From Pirellulaceae bacterium (lineage in GTDB: Bacteria; Planctomycetota; Planctomycetia; Pirellulales; Pirellulaceae): a DNA stretch of 64,000 bases. The stretch lies in NCBI GenBank assembly GCA_019636375.1, contig JAHBXS010000001.1, forward strand, positions 434,001 through 498,000. Reading direction: 5' to 3'. Positions 26,090 through 35,981 of the stretch are shown here, piece by piece; position 1 is the first letter of the stretch, and the number at the start of each line of letters is the position of its first letter. The translations under genes were made by a program, and so were the position numbers. Under the pieces are notes generated by a model that ran no database searches, had not been told where the DNA came from, and was given only the letters and a program-made list of their open reading frames with translations.

Positions 26090-26941
26090 CTACCTCTTTT
26101 TTCGAAAATGCAACATGTAATTTTCTTGGAGGCGGTTAACCTTGATGTGCTCGACAAGTTCGAACCCGAAGGACTCGAGTTCCTTGGTCACCTCAGCCTG
26201 ACCCGCGCGGACGTGACCAAGAATCCATTCGCGAGAAACTTCGGGTTCCCTGATAAAGTCGATCAAGTAGAGCCGCCCGTTTTCTCGCAAAGCGCGATGG
26301 ATCGACGCCATTGTGTCTTCTGGGTACTCGAAGTGATGATAGGTGTCGCAAATAAAAACGACATCTACCGAATCAGGAGGAAGAGTCACGGAATCTTCTT
26401 GGCAGATCACACCTGTAATGTTTTTCAAGTTGTGTAGGGCCGCATCGCGATTAATGTGCTCGATAAAACGAGGGGCGATATCAACGGCAAAAACCCAACC
26501 TGTAGGTCCCGTCGCCTTCGAGAACATTCGGGTAAACAGTCCCGTTCCTGCCCCAATATCCGCGACCCGCTCTCCAGGTTTGATGTCGCAAAGTCGCAGC
26601 AACTCATGACGCAAATCATAAATTTCTCGACTCTCGATTTCGAATCGAGTTACGTAATCGTCGACCGAAAGTTCGGGATCCAAAAAGGTCTCATTGATTC
26701 CCGGCTTGACACTTTTTTTGGGTTGCCCCTTCGTGGATTCCGCTTCGTCTTGGCGGGCTTGCTCGACCTCCGTTGGCGGATCCACTTGCCCAAAGGCCTC
26801 ATTTGGTTGCCATAAGAAAACCGCAATTAGCAGGAACATCCCCGCAAGTTTTATCACTATTAAGCCATCGGGACGCTGCAATGATTCGAAAAAAAGCTGT
26901 TTCACAATGAACCTCGATCTCCGGATGTTTGAAAACCTCAT
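26090..26941 (-). CDS. SAM-dependent methyltransferase with N-terminal signal or membrane anchor
   Basis: 283 residues from the ATG ending at 26941; a GTG ending at 26902 is also possible. The core (from about 105) is a class I methyltransferase with the SAM motif VADIGAGTGLFTRMF, the acidic VDI at the second strand, CQEDSVTLPPDSVDVVFICD and a Tyr/His stretch (TYHHFEYPEDTM). The first 50 residues hold a hydrophobic helix (IKLAGMFLLIAVFLW) that looks like a signal or anchor, followed by a charged low-complexity linker. An exported SAM methyltransferase would be odd, as SAM is cytoplasmic; a membrane-tethered cytoplasmic form is more likely. Substrate unknown. Confidence 0.8.
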   Translation of the reverse strand: MRFSNIRRSRFIVKQLFFESLQRPDGLIVIKLAGMFLLIAVFLWQPNEAFGQVDPPTEVEQARQDEAESTKGQPKKSVKPGINETFLDPELSVDDYVTRFEIESREIYDLRHELLRLCDIKPGERVADIGAGTGLFTRMFSKATGPTGWVFAVDIAPRFIEHINRDAALHNLKNITGVICQEDSVTLPPDSVDVVFICDTYHHFEYPEDTMASIHRALRENGRLYLIDFIREPEVSREWILGHVRAGQAEVTKELESFGFELVEHIKVNRLQENYMLHFRKKR

Positions 26942-27097
26942 CGGTCAATTGTACCAAATTTTGTCGCGAAACCGCTCCTACTTGCCAATATTTAGTCGTA
27001 GAGGTTCCTGACGACATGGATCTGAGAGCCGTAGAAGAGGACTCACGAGTACCAAGTTTAACCGTGAACGGTAAAAAATTGTCCGGAAACACTGAAC

Positions 27098-27841
27098 TCA
27101 GTATTGTTGGCGGGGAAAAGTTGTCACGGTCACTTGAGCACTTCCGTCTGCAAACTCTACAGCTTCAATGATTGAGAAGGTGTTATCACCAATCGCCAGT
27201 TGAGCAGGCAGGTTGACGAGCAACACTCTGCCATTTTGATCGTCAAGCCACTGAGTGGAAATTCTCTGCTCCCGCAAGGCCGATGAGATGGTCTGTTCGA
27301 AAAACGAAAGTGGAATTGAGAGTTGCCCCAATTTCAGATGGTCAATTCGAATGGCGAACGAATTCGCAGCGGTCGATTTCTCCACGCGAGAATCGAGCCA
27401 AAAAACGGATGCAAGACCAAGCTTTTTGATCGTAATTCCGATTTTAAATCGCCCCTCTTCGAAAGCGACTCGCGGGCTTGCAGTCCCCGTCGGAACTGGG
27501 TTCCCGTGTTTTTGAATGAGATCATGTCCGAACCAACGGTTTAGGGATGACTCAGTGAAGGTCCCTTGCCAGGCCCCAGGTTTTCGCGCACGATTGCGGA
27601 AGTCCAATACCTTGGCCTCCAAATCGTCCGCTGGGTCTGGCTCGCTAAAGTTGGGGTTAGTCAACCGTTTCGTGTAAAAGGCGGGAGCACTGGTGATTAG
27701 CCACAACAGAACGATTGCAACCAGTGTAAAAACCCCAACAACCATCCCCACACCACGAAACAACCAACCCCGCCAAGTCAACGGCTTCTGCGGTTTTGTC
27801 TCTGGCGGCGAAGATTTCTTGGGATATTTATCGGCAGTCAT
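27098..27841 (-). CDS. Hypothetical single-pass membrane protein
   Basis: 247 residues. A Pro/Lys-rich N-terminus is followed by one helix (about 31-50, GVGMVVGVFTLVAIVLLWLI) and a large C-terminal domain of alternating beta structure, likely on the outside. I do not recognise the family. Its ATG overlaps the stop of the upstream AtuA-like gene by one base (TAATG), so the pair is likely translated together. Confidence 0.7.
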   Translation of the reverse strand: MTADKYPKKSSPPETKPQKPLTWRGWLFRGVGMVVGVFTLVAIVLLWLITSAPAFYTKRLTNPNFSEPDPADDLEAKVLDFRNRARKPGAWQGTFTESSLNRWFGHDLIQKHGNPVPTGTASPRVAFEEGRFKIGITIKKLGLASVFWLDSRVEKSTAANSFAIRIDHLKLGQLSIPLSFFEQTISSALREQRISTQWLDDQNGRVLLVNLPAQLAIGDNTFSIIEAVEFADGSAQVTVTTFPRQQY

Positions 27842-28194
27842 TAGGCCAGATTGCGGGGTGGAGGAATTTCCAACGAATCAGGGACCTCAAGCTCCAAAAA
27901 CAAAATTCCGAGGCCATGTGTTTTGCCTTGGGCATCAGTTTTGAGGCTTTCGCTGCCACCGCCCCCCAAAGAATCATGCAGAATGAAATTCAACGCTCGT
28001 AGGTTGTCGGCCTCGTAGCGATCGACCTCTCCAAAACAAATCTCACGAAAATGCTCACGCACGCGATTCGTCGTCAATTCGGCTTTTAGGAACTCATAAA
28101 TCGGCTGCGTGTAAGCGACAACACCAACGTTGCTGCCGTCTCCTTTGTCGCCAGATCGAGAATAAGCCAATCGCGAAAGCGGAAGTTTTGGCAT
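27841..28194 (-). CDS. AtuA-like C-terminal (DUF1446-associated) small protein
   Basis: 117 residues, from LSRLAYSRSGDKGDGSNVGV to the FLELEVP end. The N-terminal RSGDKGDGSN is the hallmark of the ferredoxin-fold domain that follows the AtuA/DUF1446 acyclic-terpene-utilisation domain. In many genomes this domain is a separate protein next to the DUF1446 gene. Here that partner is not in the window, and the neighbour is an unrelated membrane protein with an overlapping start. Confidence 0.75.
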   Translation of the reverse strand: MPKLPLSRLAYSRSGDKGDGSNVGVVAYTQPIYEFLKAELTTNRVREHFREICFGEVDRYEADNLRALNFILHDSLGGGGSESLKTDAQGKTHGLGILFLELEVPDSLEIPPPRNLA

Positions 28195-28445
28195 GGAGCG
28201 TTTCCCCTAAAGTTCAAAATATTGAGGCACTTGGAAATCGAAGCGACAAAAATACATCGCATCCGCAGTTTCTTTTTATACTCGATTCGCCGAAAATTAA
28301 CAGGGTTGGAGCAGCGATATCGGGGTTTCTTTCCCGGCCATTTTTGTTCGGGGTATGCAAGCGACGGCAATCACTTGCGAGTCGTTTTTCCCGGAGGGTG
28401 CTGTTTGGTAAGGTACTATTTCAAAAAATCATTTTGGGGCTGTTG

Positions 28446-29042
28446 ATGTTTATGGACAGGAGATTGTTTGCCATTTTACTCGGCACAACGATTGCTTGCA
28501 TGTTGGGGTGCCAATCGTCAACCGATTCGACCACAAGTAGCCAAGATTCTTCTCCCCCAAAAATCGTCGAATGGGGCGAGCGAGAGTCGTTGCAAAAAGA
28601 GCGTGCTGAATCGGCTCGGTCCGAGATGTTCGCAAAGCTTACGGAACGTCTCAGTCAAGCATTGACAACGGTTGGTCCGGTAGGCGCGATCACCGTTTGT
28701 CAGCAAGCGGCCCCCGAAATCGCCGTCGACGTATCCCGCGATGGGGTAAAGATTGGGCGTACCTCCTTTCACCTCCGCAATCAAAAAAATGTAGCCCCAA
28801 CTTGGGCCGCAGGTTTTGTTGAATGGAAAATCCGTGAGCCCGTATTTGTTTCATTAGAACAAGAGCGACTGGGGGCACTGTTCCCGATCCGCTTGCTCGA
28901 CAATTGCGTCATGTGCCACGGAAAAGCCGACGAAGTGGGGCCGGAAGTCTTGGCCGCGATTCAAAAGAGTTATCCAGAAGACCGAGCAACTGGATTTTCA
29001 GTAGGTGATTTGCGCGGGTACTTTTGGGTCGAAGTGGAATAG
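28446..29042 (+). CDS. DUF3365 (Tll0287-like) haem-binding lipoprotein
   Basis: 198 residues from the ATG at 28446 (another ATG at 28452). The N-terminus has a lipobox-type ending (LLGTTIACMLGC), so it is probably a lipoprotein. The C-terminal domain contains the single haem motif CVMCHGK, then DEVGPEVLAAIQKSYPEDRATGFSVGDLRGYFWVEV, the typical DUF3365 end. Such proteins are thought to sense redox state or gases through the haem, but the role here is unknown. A second, unrelated small haem-motif protein lies about 5.5 kb upstream. Confidence 0.85.
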   Translation: MFMDRRLFAILLGTTIACMLGCQSSTDSTTSSQDSSPPKIVEWGERESLQKERAESARSEMFAKLTERLSQALTTVGPVGAITVCQQAAPEIAVDVSRDGVKIGRTSFHLRNQKNVAPTWAAGFVEWKIREPVFVSLEQERLGALFPIRLLDNCVMCHGKADEVGPEVLAAIQKSYPEDRATGFSVGDLRGYFWVEVE

Positions 29043-29273
29043 CCGAGAAATGAATTTGAGGCGTGAGCACCAAAGTTCTCGTCGATTTACATTCAATATT
29101 GACGGTGACTACCGTGGCGAAAACGAGTAAAATCTCGGCATCGTGTGAGTGAATTCGAAGGTCATCCACGATTTGATTGTTAGCAATAGCTGCAGGCAAC
29201 TAAATAGTGAATTGCACAATTGGTGGTAATTCGATTTTTTTTAAGAAGTCAGGCATAGGAAACGAAAAGCGTC

Positions 29274-30782
29274 ATGGAAATTCGGTTTTATAACTCGTTG
29301 ACCAAACAGCGTGAGTTGTTTGAGTCCCTCCGCTTGGGGGTCGTTTCGATGTATAGTTGCGGCCCAACAGTTTATGACCTTGCCCACATTGGCAACTTCC
29401 GGACTTTTCTGTTTGGGGATTTGTTGCGTCGGTTTTTGGAGTTAGTCGGCTATCGGGTAGATCACGTGATGAATATCACGGACGTCGGGCACATGACCGA
29501 CGGAGAAGAAGACCGAATGACTCAAGCCGCATCGCGAATGAAGGAAAACAAAAAAACTGGGCGGGTGGCCGAAGGTGCCGTTGCCAACCCCGATGACCCA
29601 TACCAAATCGCCGAGTACTACACGCAAGCATTTTTGTCAGATGCCCGCAAATTAGGTTACAAAATTGCGTTTGAATATCCTCAACGCGTTCCCAAAGCGA
29701 CCGACCACATCGACGGAATGCAAGAGATGATCGGCGAGTTGATCAAACGCGGTCATGCTTATGTCGCCGAGGATGGTGTCGTTTACTACAGCGTTGAAAG
29801 CTTCCCAGAGTACGGTCGGCTTAGCGGAAACACTTTGGAGAATCTACAAAGTGGTGCAGGTGGGCGGGTTTCCGATGAAAACCAATCTCGCAAACGACAT
29901 CCAGCGGATTTCATGTTGTGGAAGCCCGATCAACATCACATTATGAAATGGGCCTCGCCCTGGGGCGTCGGTTATCCAGGTTGGCACATCGAGTGCTCTG
30001 TGATGGCTCGCAAACTCCTCAAACGAGATGTGATTGACATCCACACGGGCGGCGAAGACCTGATCTTCCCGCATCACGAATGCGAGATCGCTCAATCATG
30101 CGGTGTCACCGGAAGTCGTCGATTCGCAAACTTTTGGTTGCACGCAAGGTTTTTGTTCGTCAACGGCGAGAAGATGTCCAAATCCAAAGGGACTTTTTAT
30201 ACGGCACGCGACGTGTTCGAGGGCCGTGTTACTGGAAATCCAGTACACCCCGCCGTGTTGCGCTACGAACTTACCAAAGCCCATTACCGGACGAATTTGG
30301 ATTTTTCCGAAAAGGGTCTCATGGATTCCGGGATGGCCGTTCGTCGCCTGATTGAGAAAAGGCAATCGTTGGAGCAACTAACCAACGGGCAATCCGCCGA
30401 GGTTGATTTGACTCATCCTTTATTGGCGCAGTTTGCGGCCGCGCTTGCTGACGACCTTAACATTGCCGAGGCCCTGGCTATCGTCAACCAATTTGCTCGG
30501 ACTGATCATCGCGATCCACACGAAGCGCTTGGGGTCTGGAAAAAAATCAACTCGGTACTGGCAATTGCTCCGATCACCGAAGGCTTGTTGGACGAGTCCG
30601 ATTCAGGCGGAGGCCAAGACGACGCCATGCGTCAAGCCGAGGAGTGGTGCCGAGAACTTGACGCCGCGCGCCGAGACAAGAATTACTCTCGTGCTGACGA
30701 ACTTCGCAAACTCATCCAAGATACAGGATTCGAAGTTCGGACTGGAAAAGAAGGGACCACCATTCAGCGGGCTTTGATGTAG
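29274..30782 (+). CDS. cysS: Cysteinyl-tRNA synthetase
   Basis: 502 residues, normal length. Class I synthetase: the HIGH-like HIGN at 38-41, the KMSKS loop at 300-304, zinc-binding Cys at about 29 and 241 with His residues in [14 protein letters not shown], and the [29 protein letters not shown] and WHIECSVMA blocks. It charges tRNA-Cys in the cytoplasm. Nothing unusual seen. Confidence 0.97.
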   Translation: MEIRFYNSLTKQRELFESLRLGVVSMYSCGPTVYDLAHIGNFRTFLFGDLLRRFLELVGYRVDHVMNITDVGHMTDGEEDRMTQAASRMKENKKTGRVAEGAVANPDDPYQIAEYYTQAFLSDARKLGYKIAFEYPQRVPKATDHIDGMQEMIGELIKRGHAYVAEDGVVYYSVESFPEYGRLSGNTLENLQSGAGGRVSDENQSRKRHPADFMLWKPDQHHIMKWASPWGVGYPGWHIECSVMARKLLKRDVIDIHTGGEDLIFPHHECEIAQSCGVTGSRRFANFWLHARFLFVNGEKMSKSKGTFYTARDVFEGRVTGNPVHPAVLRYELTKAHYRTNLDFSEKGLMDSGMAVRRLIEKRQSLEQLTNGQSAEVDLTHPLLAQFAAALADDLNIAEALAIVNQFARTDHRDPHEALGVWKKINSVLAIAPITEGLLDESDSGGGQDDAMRQAEEWCRELDAARRDKNYSRADELRKLIQDTGFEVRTGKEGTTIQRALM

Positions 30783-30850
30783 AATAGGGAATCAGGATTG
30801 TTCGTGTTCCAATTCTTGTCCAAGCGATTCATTTCCCATCAAATACTTCC

Positions 30851-31282
30851 ATGACCGAAAATAGCCCCCACAGCAGCGCCTCCCCTCACGATTGCATCTT
30901 GGCGATTTGGAAGCCGGGTTGGCATAGGCTGGATCAAACCATTGAAGTTGGTCAACTTGCAAGGTTCTGGTTTTTTCCTCGCAAGGATTCAGAAGACTTG
31001 CAACCACGATTGCATTTTTTCAATACCACATCCAGTGTCGAAACACCGGTCGAAATTCGCTCAGCCAGAATTGTGTCAATCACCCATCCAGAGCTCGGCC
31101 CTCTTTCGCGAATCGAAGCCGATTGGTTGGATTACACGTTTCATGGTGTCAACGGCGAAGAATTTCTTGTGAACGCTGACGAAGAGCCTGGCACTCTGTA
31201 CACGGCGATTGAGCCCATCGAAAATTGGACTTGTGAGGTCATTTTGCGTGACGTTTCGGAACCCCTCAGCGATTTGGTCTGA
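30851..31282 (+). CDS. Hypothetical protein, 143 residues
   Basis: A small soluble protein with no signal peptide, rich in beta strands (IRSARIVSITHPELGPLSRI, then WTCEVILRDVSEPLS). It begins 68 bases after cysS in the same direction and could share its transcript. Family not recognised. The open frame, codon use and spacing support a real gene. Confidence 0.6.
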   Translation: MTENSPHSSASPHDCILAIWKPGWHRLDQTIEVGQLARFWFFPRKDSEDLQPRLHFFNTTSSVETPVEIRSARIVSITHPELGPLSRIEADWLDYTFHGVNGEEFLVNADEEPGTLYTAIEPIENWTCEVILRDVSEPLSDLV

Positions 31283-31533
31283 TTCTGGCGGCTAAAGTTC
31301 CCGCGAATGATGGTGTTGGCGACTGATTCCAACGCGCGATTAATCGGGCTAGAATAGTCCTGTCGTTTTGATCAAGAGTTTTAGACTTGAGCGTCGGAGA
31401 ATTCCAATTTCTCATTGTGCGTGAGTCTCGCGAAATTGTGGATGCTCTTTTTTCCGGGATTTTGAATCTGGATGCAAGAAATATCTTGGCCAAACGATGT
31501 GACTTTTACTGTTTTCTATTGGAGTTGTTTTAA

Positions 31534-32829
31534 ATGAGTCAATCGAAATCGTCTCGGACTGGTCGTCGTCAATTTCTAAAAGGTGCGACGGCGGTTGCTG
31601 GTTCTGCTGCGTTGCTGGGCCAACCCGCATTAGCTGCCGGATTTCATCATTCCGTTGATGACAAATTGCGTGTCGGCCTGATTGGTTGCGGAGGTCGCGG
31701 AACAGGGGCGGCTTTGGATGCTGCCGGTGCAGACTCCAATGTGGCCTTGGTGGCAATCGCTGACGCCTTTCCTGATCGCGTTAGCGTTGGAGCGAGGCAG
31801 TTGACCCGTGCCTTTCAAGAAAAATTCGGGGATGCGGCTGGCGAAAAAATTGACCTTCCAGAAGAACGACAATTTGTCGGCTTGGACAGTTACAAGTCGG
31901 TTTTGGAATGCGACGTTGATGTTGTGTTGCTAACTCAGCCCCCCTATTTCCGACCGGAGTCAATCAAGGCGGCAGTTGCGGCCGGAAAGCACGTTTTTTG
32001 CGAAAAGCCGGTTGCGGTGGACGTTCCAGGAGTCCTCAAGGTATTGGAAGCTTGCCAGAATGCCGACGGTCTCAATATCGTTTCCGGTTTGTGCTGGAGA
32101 TACGATCTCGGTGTTCGCGCGACAATGGACAAGATTCGTGAGGGAGCAATCGGCGAATTGGTGACCATTCAAGAGAACTATTTGACCGGTGAACTTTGGC
32201 ATCGAGGCAACAAGCCGGAGTGGAGTCCCTTGGAAAATCAAATTCGCAACTGGTTGTATTACACATGGTTGTCTGGCGATATCCCTGCTGAACAACACAT
32301 TCACAGCTTGGATAAGGCACTTTGGTTGATGGACGATGTACCTCCCACTCGTTGCTACGGGACGGGCGGTCGGCAAAAGCGCACCGAAGAAAAATACGGC
32401 AATGTCTACGATCACTTCGCCTCGTGTTTTGAATGGGACAATGGAGTGAAGTGTTTTTCGTATTGCCGACAACAAAATGGCTGCTTTAACGAAACTGAAG
32501 ACCATGTATGGGGGACTCAAGGTTCAGCGAAAATCTTGGCCAATCGCGTGTCGGGGCCGAACGGAGTTTGGCAGTACGAAGGCCCCAAGCCTAGTATGTA
32601 TCAAGTCGAACACGACCATCTTTTCCGCGCGATTCGCAGTGGCGAGAAGATCAACAACGGTGACTACATGTGCAAAAGCACGTTGATGGCCATTATGGCT
32701 CGCGAAGTCTGTTACACTGGCAAATCGATTTCATGGACTGAATTGCTCGCAGACAAAACTGTCCTAGGGCCTGCGAGTTTGGATGAAGTCGATTACGTAC
32801 CGCCACCCGTCGCGATTCCAGGTTCATAG
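31534..32829 (+). CDS. Gfo/Idh/MocA-type oxidoreductase with Tat signal
   Basis: 431 residues. The N-terminus GRRQFLKGATAVAGSAALLG is a twin-arginine signal, so the folded, cofactor-loaded enzyme is likely exported. The Rossmann motif GLIGCGGRGTG and the FCEKPVAVDVPGV block (the EKP signature) follow, then a large C-terminal beta domain with the helix WLYYTWLSGDIPAEQHIHSLDKALWLM. These NAD(P)-dependent enzymes oxidise sugars or sugar-like polyols; substrate unknown. Planctomycetes carry many paralogues with this signal. Tryptophan dioxygenase follows 50 bp later. Confidence 0.92.
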   Translation: MSQSKSSRTGRRQFLKGATAVAGSAALLGQPALAAGFHHSVDDKLRVGLIGCGGRGTGAALDAAGADSNVALVAIADAFPDRVSVGARQLTRAFQEKFGDAAGEKIDLPEERQFVGLDSYKSVLECDVDVVLLTQPPYFRPESIKAAVAAGKHVFCEKPVAVDVPGVLKVLEACQNADGLNIVSGLCWRYDLGVRATMDKIREGAIGELVTIQENYLTGELWHRGNKPEWSPLENQIRNWLYYTWLSGDIPAEQHIHSLDKALWLMDDVPPTRCYGTGGRQKRTEEKYGNVYDHFASCFEWDNGVKCFSYCRQQNGCFNETEDHVWGTQGSAKILANRVSGPNGVWQYEGPKPSMYQVEHDHLFRAIRSGEKINNGDYMCKSTLMAIMAREVCYTGKSISWTELLADKTVLGPASLDEVDYVPPPVAIPGS

Positions 32830-32879
32830 TTAGAGTTTTGGCGAATCGGATTCAGTTCGGCTGAGGGAAAGAAACAGGA

Positions 32880-34007
32880 ATGACGCCTTCTCAAAAAACG
32901 CCCAGGGTCCCGCGTCCGATCCAGTACAGCGAATATTTGCAACTGGACCAACTACTTGCGACACAAACCTTGGAAAGCGCCCGGTATGGGAAGCCAGCGC
33001 ATGATGAGCTGTTATTCATCATCACCCATCAGGCGTACGAACTGTGGTTTAAGCAGATTGTTTTCGAGTTGGAGTCGGTCGTTGACATCTTCGACAACTC
33101 AACGGTCGAAGATCGCGAAATGGGTCAGATTATCGGTTGGCTCACTCGCATCACGAAGATTCAGACGATTTTGTTGCAGCAAATCGATGTGATCGAGACC
33201 ATGACGCCGCTCGATTTTCTCGACTTTCGCGACTTGCTCGTACCGGCTTCTGGATTTCAAAGTATCCAGTTCAAGCAAATTGAGATCATGTTGGGAATCC
33301 GACGTGAGCAACGCACTCCCGCCGACCGTGATTTTTTTCATAGCCGTTTGTCAGAGGCCGAACAGTCACAATTGTTGGCGTTGGAGGCACGGCCAAGTTT
33401 GTTGGATTTGACTGATGCTTGGTTGCAACGCATGCCGTTTTTGAATTTTGGCCAATTTGAATTTTGGCGTGAATATGAAACAGCGGTTGAGTTAATGTTG
33501 GAGTCTGATCGCAATATTATCGCGTTGAATCCAGCGCTTTCTGAGGAACATCGGGCTTGGCAGTTGGCCGCGATCGAAACGGCAAAACAACGATTCGCTT
33601 CCGCCCTTGAAGAAGAACGCTACAACGAACTTCGCCAGGCAGGTGAGTTTCGGCTGACGCACCAAGGGTTTTTGGCAGCGCTATTCATCAATCTGTATCG
33701 CGACGAACCGATGATGTATCTGCCCTATCGGTATTTGACATTGCTGCTTGAAATCGATCAGAACTTTACGAATTGGCGGTCGCGTCACGCTCTGATGGTC
33801 CAACGCATGCTGGGCAGAAAGATAGGCACAGGAGGGTCGTCAGGCCATGAGTACCTGAGTCAAACTACGGAAAAAAACCGGGTCTTTTTGGACCTGTTTG
33901 CACTGTCAACGTTTTTGTTGCCGCGTAGTGCGTTGCCAAGTCTGCCCGTCGAATTAAGTCGCGCTTTAGGATTTCATTTTGCGGGGAATTCTCGAGCGAC
34001 AGAATAA
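32880..34007 (+). CDS. kynA: Tryptophan 2,3-dioxygenase
   Basis: 375 residues, starting 11 bases after GAGGGAAAGAAACAGG. It opens the indole ring of tryptophan to N-formylkynurenine. Seen are ELLFIITHQAYELWFKQI, FRDLLVPASGFQSIQF, the haem-ligand region NWRSRHALMVQRM and the substrate loop GTGGSSGHEYL. The family uses one haem per subunit, with the His in the WRxRH motif as axial ligand. No kynureninase or formamidase is adjacent. Confidence 0.95.
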   Translation: MTPSQKTPRVPRPIQYSEYLQLDQLLATQTLESARYGKPAHDELLFIITHQAYELWFKQIVFELESVVDIFDNSTVEDREMGQIIGWLTRITKIQTILLQQIDVIETMTPLDFLDFRDLLVPASGFQSIQFKQIEIMLGIRREQRTPADRDFFHSRLSEAEQSQLLALEARPSLLDLTDAWLQRMPFLNFGQFEFWREYETAVELMLESDRNIIALNPALSEEHRAWQLAAIETAKQRFASALEEERYNELRQAGEFRLTHQGFLAALFINLYRDEPMMYLPYRYLTLLLEIDQNFTNWRSRHALMVQRMLGRKIGTGGSSGHEYLSQTTEKNRVFLDLFALSTFLLPRSALPSLPVELSRALGFHFAGNSRATE

Positions 34008-34136
34008 TCGTGAAAGCGATGCGGCAGCATCAACGCCGACCACTGCGGTTTCAGTTTCAGGCGATTGCCCCGTTGCGAAAATTCCGTCAGCTTGCGATGA
34101 TTTTAGGAACTGATGATTCGCGAAATTCGCGAAGTG

Positions 34137-34206
34137 AAATGGCGACAGGTACCGTTGTGCCAAGCACCCAACGGGCCGTTCCGGCAAACGTGACGGACCT
34201 CATTTC
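34137..34206. repeat. About 70-bp imperfect palindrome, copy 2
   Basis: GAAATGGCGACAGGTACCGT at the left matches, in reverse complement with mismatches, ACGTGACGGACCTCATTTC at the right. The central word order (TTGTGCCAAGCACC, GGGCCGTTCCGGCAA) is that of the copy at 23330-23398. Located between kynA and xylA. Confidence 0.6.
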
Positions 34207-34290
34207 ACCTCGTTTAACAAACCTGGACCGCTTCAAAAAACGGCACCTTCAACTGGAATTTAATTTTTTACCAAAGACAGTTCAGACACC

Positions 34291-35601
34291 ATGAATCCTT
34301 TCGAGTCTATTGACGCTATCCGCTACGAAGGCCCTGAATCCAAAAATCCACTTTCATTTCGTTGGTACAATCCCGACGAAGTGGTCGAGGGTAAAACGAT
34401 GCGCGACCATTTCCGATTCAGCGTCGTGTATTGGCACGCCTTTCGGGGAACCGGAGCTGATCCGTTCGGGGCTCCGACCATGCAACGTCCTTGGGATGAC
34501 GGCAGTAATTCGCTTGAAAACGCCCAGCGTCGTGTGCGTGTTGCATTTTCTTTTATGGAAAAACTGGGGGTCAACTTTTTTGCCTTTCATGACCGTGATA
34601 TTGCACCAGAAGGGAAGGACCTCAAGGAAAGCAATGCCAATTTGGACGCGGTCGTGCGAGTCGTCAAGGAAGAACAACAGCGAACGGGAATTCGCTTGTT
34701 GTGGGGCACGGCCAACCTGTTCAGTCACCCTCGTTACGTTCACGGTGCCGCAACCAGTTGCAACGCCTCGGTCTTTGCTTACGCGGCGGCCCAAGTCAAA
34801 AAGGCTCTCGAAGTTACACTTGAGTTAGGTGGGGATGGATACGTGTTCTGGGGCGGTCGGGAAGGCTATCAGACTTTGTACAACACCAACCTCAAACGCG
34901 AGCTGGACCATTTGGGGCAATTTCTCCACATGGCTGTCGACTATGCCAAAGCAATTGGTTTTGAGGGACAGTTTTTGATTGAGCCGAAACCGAAGGAACC
35001 CACCAAGCATCAATACGACAGCGATGCAGCAGCCTGCATCAACTTTTTGAGAGCCTACGATCTGATCGATTATTTCAAGCTCAACTTGGAGACTAACCAC
35101 GCCACATTGGCCGGGCACTCGATGATGCACGAAATGGAATACGCAGCCGCTCAAGGGTGCTTGGGTTCCGTAGACGCAAACACTGGAGATGAACTTCTGG
35201 GTTGGGATACCGACCAGTTCCCCACGAATATCTATTTGACCACTCAAATGATGTTGGTCCTTTTGCGTTATGGCGGACTGGCCCCTGGTGGCGTGAACTT
35301 TGACGCCAAGGTACGTCGCGAGAGTTTCGAACCAATCGACTTGCTGCACGCTCATGTCGGCGGGATGGACACATTTGCTCGCGGACTAAAAATTGCCGCT
35401 GCGATTCGAGCCGATGGCCGTTTGGAGCAAATGGTCAAACAGCGGTACCAAAGCTGGGACGGCGGTTTGGGTAGCGAGATCGAAAAAGGAAAACACGATT
35501 TTCAATCCTTGGCGAGCTTGATACTTGAGCGTGGCGAAGCGGACGCCAATGAGAGCGGTCGCCAAGAACTCTTTGAAAATGTCGTGAATCTGTTTGTTTA
35601 G
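34291..35601 (+). CDS. xylA: Xylose isomerase
   Basis: 436 residues, the class II length. It converts xylose to xylulose with two divalent metal ions. The active-site segments are all seen: [13 protein letters not shown] (catalytic His/Asp), [44 protein letters not shown] and [17 protein letters not shown]. The length and motifs suggest an active enzyme. No xylulokinase or transporter is in the window. Confidence 0.96.
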   Translation: MNPFESIDAIRYEGPESKNPLSFRWYNPDEVVEGKTMRDHFRFSVVYWHAFRGTGADPFGAPTMQRPWDDGSNSLENAQRRVRVAFSFMEKLGVNFFAFHDRDIAPEGKDLKESNANLDAVVRVVKEEQQRTGIRLLWGTANLFSHPRYVHGAATSCNASVFAYAAAQVKKALEVTLELGGDGYVFWGGREGYQTLYNTNLKRELDHLGQFLHMAVDYAKAIGFEGQFLIEPKPKEPTKHQYDSDAAACINFLRAYDLIDYFKLNLETNHATLAGHSMMHEMEYAAAQGCLGSVDANTGDELLGWDTDQFPTNIYLTTQMMLVLLRYGGLAPGGVNFDAKVRRESFEPIDLLHAHVGGMDTFARGLKIAAAIRADGRLEQMVKQRYQSWDGGLGSEIEKGKHDFQSLASLILERGEADANESGRQELFENVVNLFV

Positions 35602-35679
35602 TGATTTTGCGATATTGCTGACTAGGGGTTCCGGAAAACTGGGCGGTTTACCCAAAATAAAAATCAGGCGATTATCAGG

Positions 35680-35720
35680 AATTTCCGTAAGTCGCTGATT
35701 TCCAGCAATTTACGGGAATT
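35680..35720. promoter_or_regulatory. Inverted repeat upstream of a consensus promoter
   Basis: AATTTCCGTAA (35680-35690) and TTTACGGGAATT (35709-35720) are near inverted copies 18 bases apart, ending 10 bases before the -35 box. A candidate operator; the HTH protein encoded downstream might bind it. Confidence 0.4.
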
Positions 35721-35729
35721 GAATCAATC

Positions 35730-35757
35730 TTGACCGGTTTGGGTAGTTCACTATAAT
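35730..35757 (+). promoter_or_regulatory. Sigma70-type promoter for the HTH-receiver gene
   Basis: TTGACC and TATAAT are 16 bases apart, a near-ideal housekeeping promoter in an intergenic region with no other plus-strand gene before 35982. A start of transcription near 35764 would give a leader of about 215 bases. Confidence 0.7.
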
Positions 35758-35981
35758 TCGGTCAATCTGGTAAACGGGGAAGCCCTGGCGAAAGTTGCTG
35801 ACTTTTACCTTTGGAACGTCTCCGAAGTTTGCGTTAGGCGGAAAATTGGCTCCGACTGGGCAAGTCACCAGGGTTTGTAATCTTCTGGTAACGGCGGTTC
35901 GGATTTTGCGATCAAATGGAATTGATCAAAAACTGCAATAACGGATCACCGCCACATCATCACTAGGGAGAGGATGAGTCT

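Larger units (their letters stand above)
35602..35981. other. Long leader and intergenic region before the HTH-receiver gene
   Basis: About 380 bp without a gene. It holds a weak hairpin near 35641-35655 after xylA, the inverted repeat and promoter listed separately, and about 215 bases of probable 5' leader. No known riboswitch was recognised. Just before the start, GGGAGAGGATGAGTCT gives a ribosome site. Confidence 0.5.

Noticed and set aside
34010..34294. 94-residue frame between kynA and xylA
   Set aside because: Overlaps the 70-bp palindrome and has unnatural composition; best seen as intergenic.
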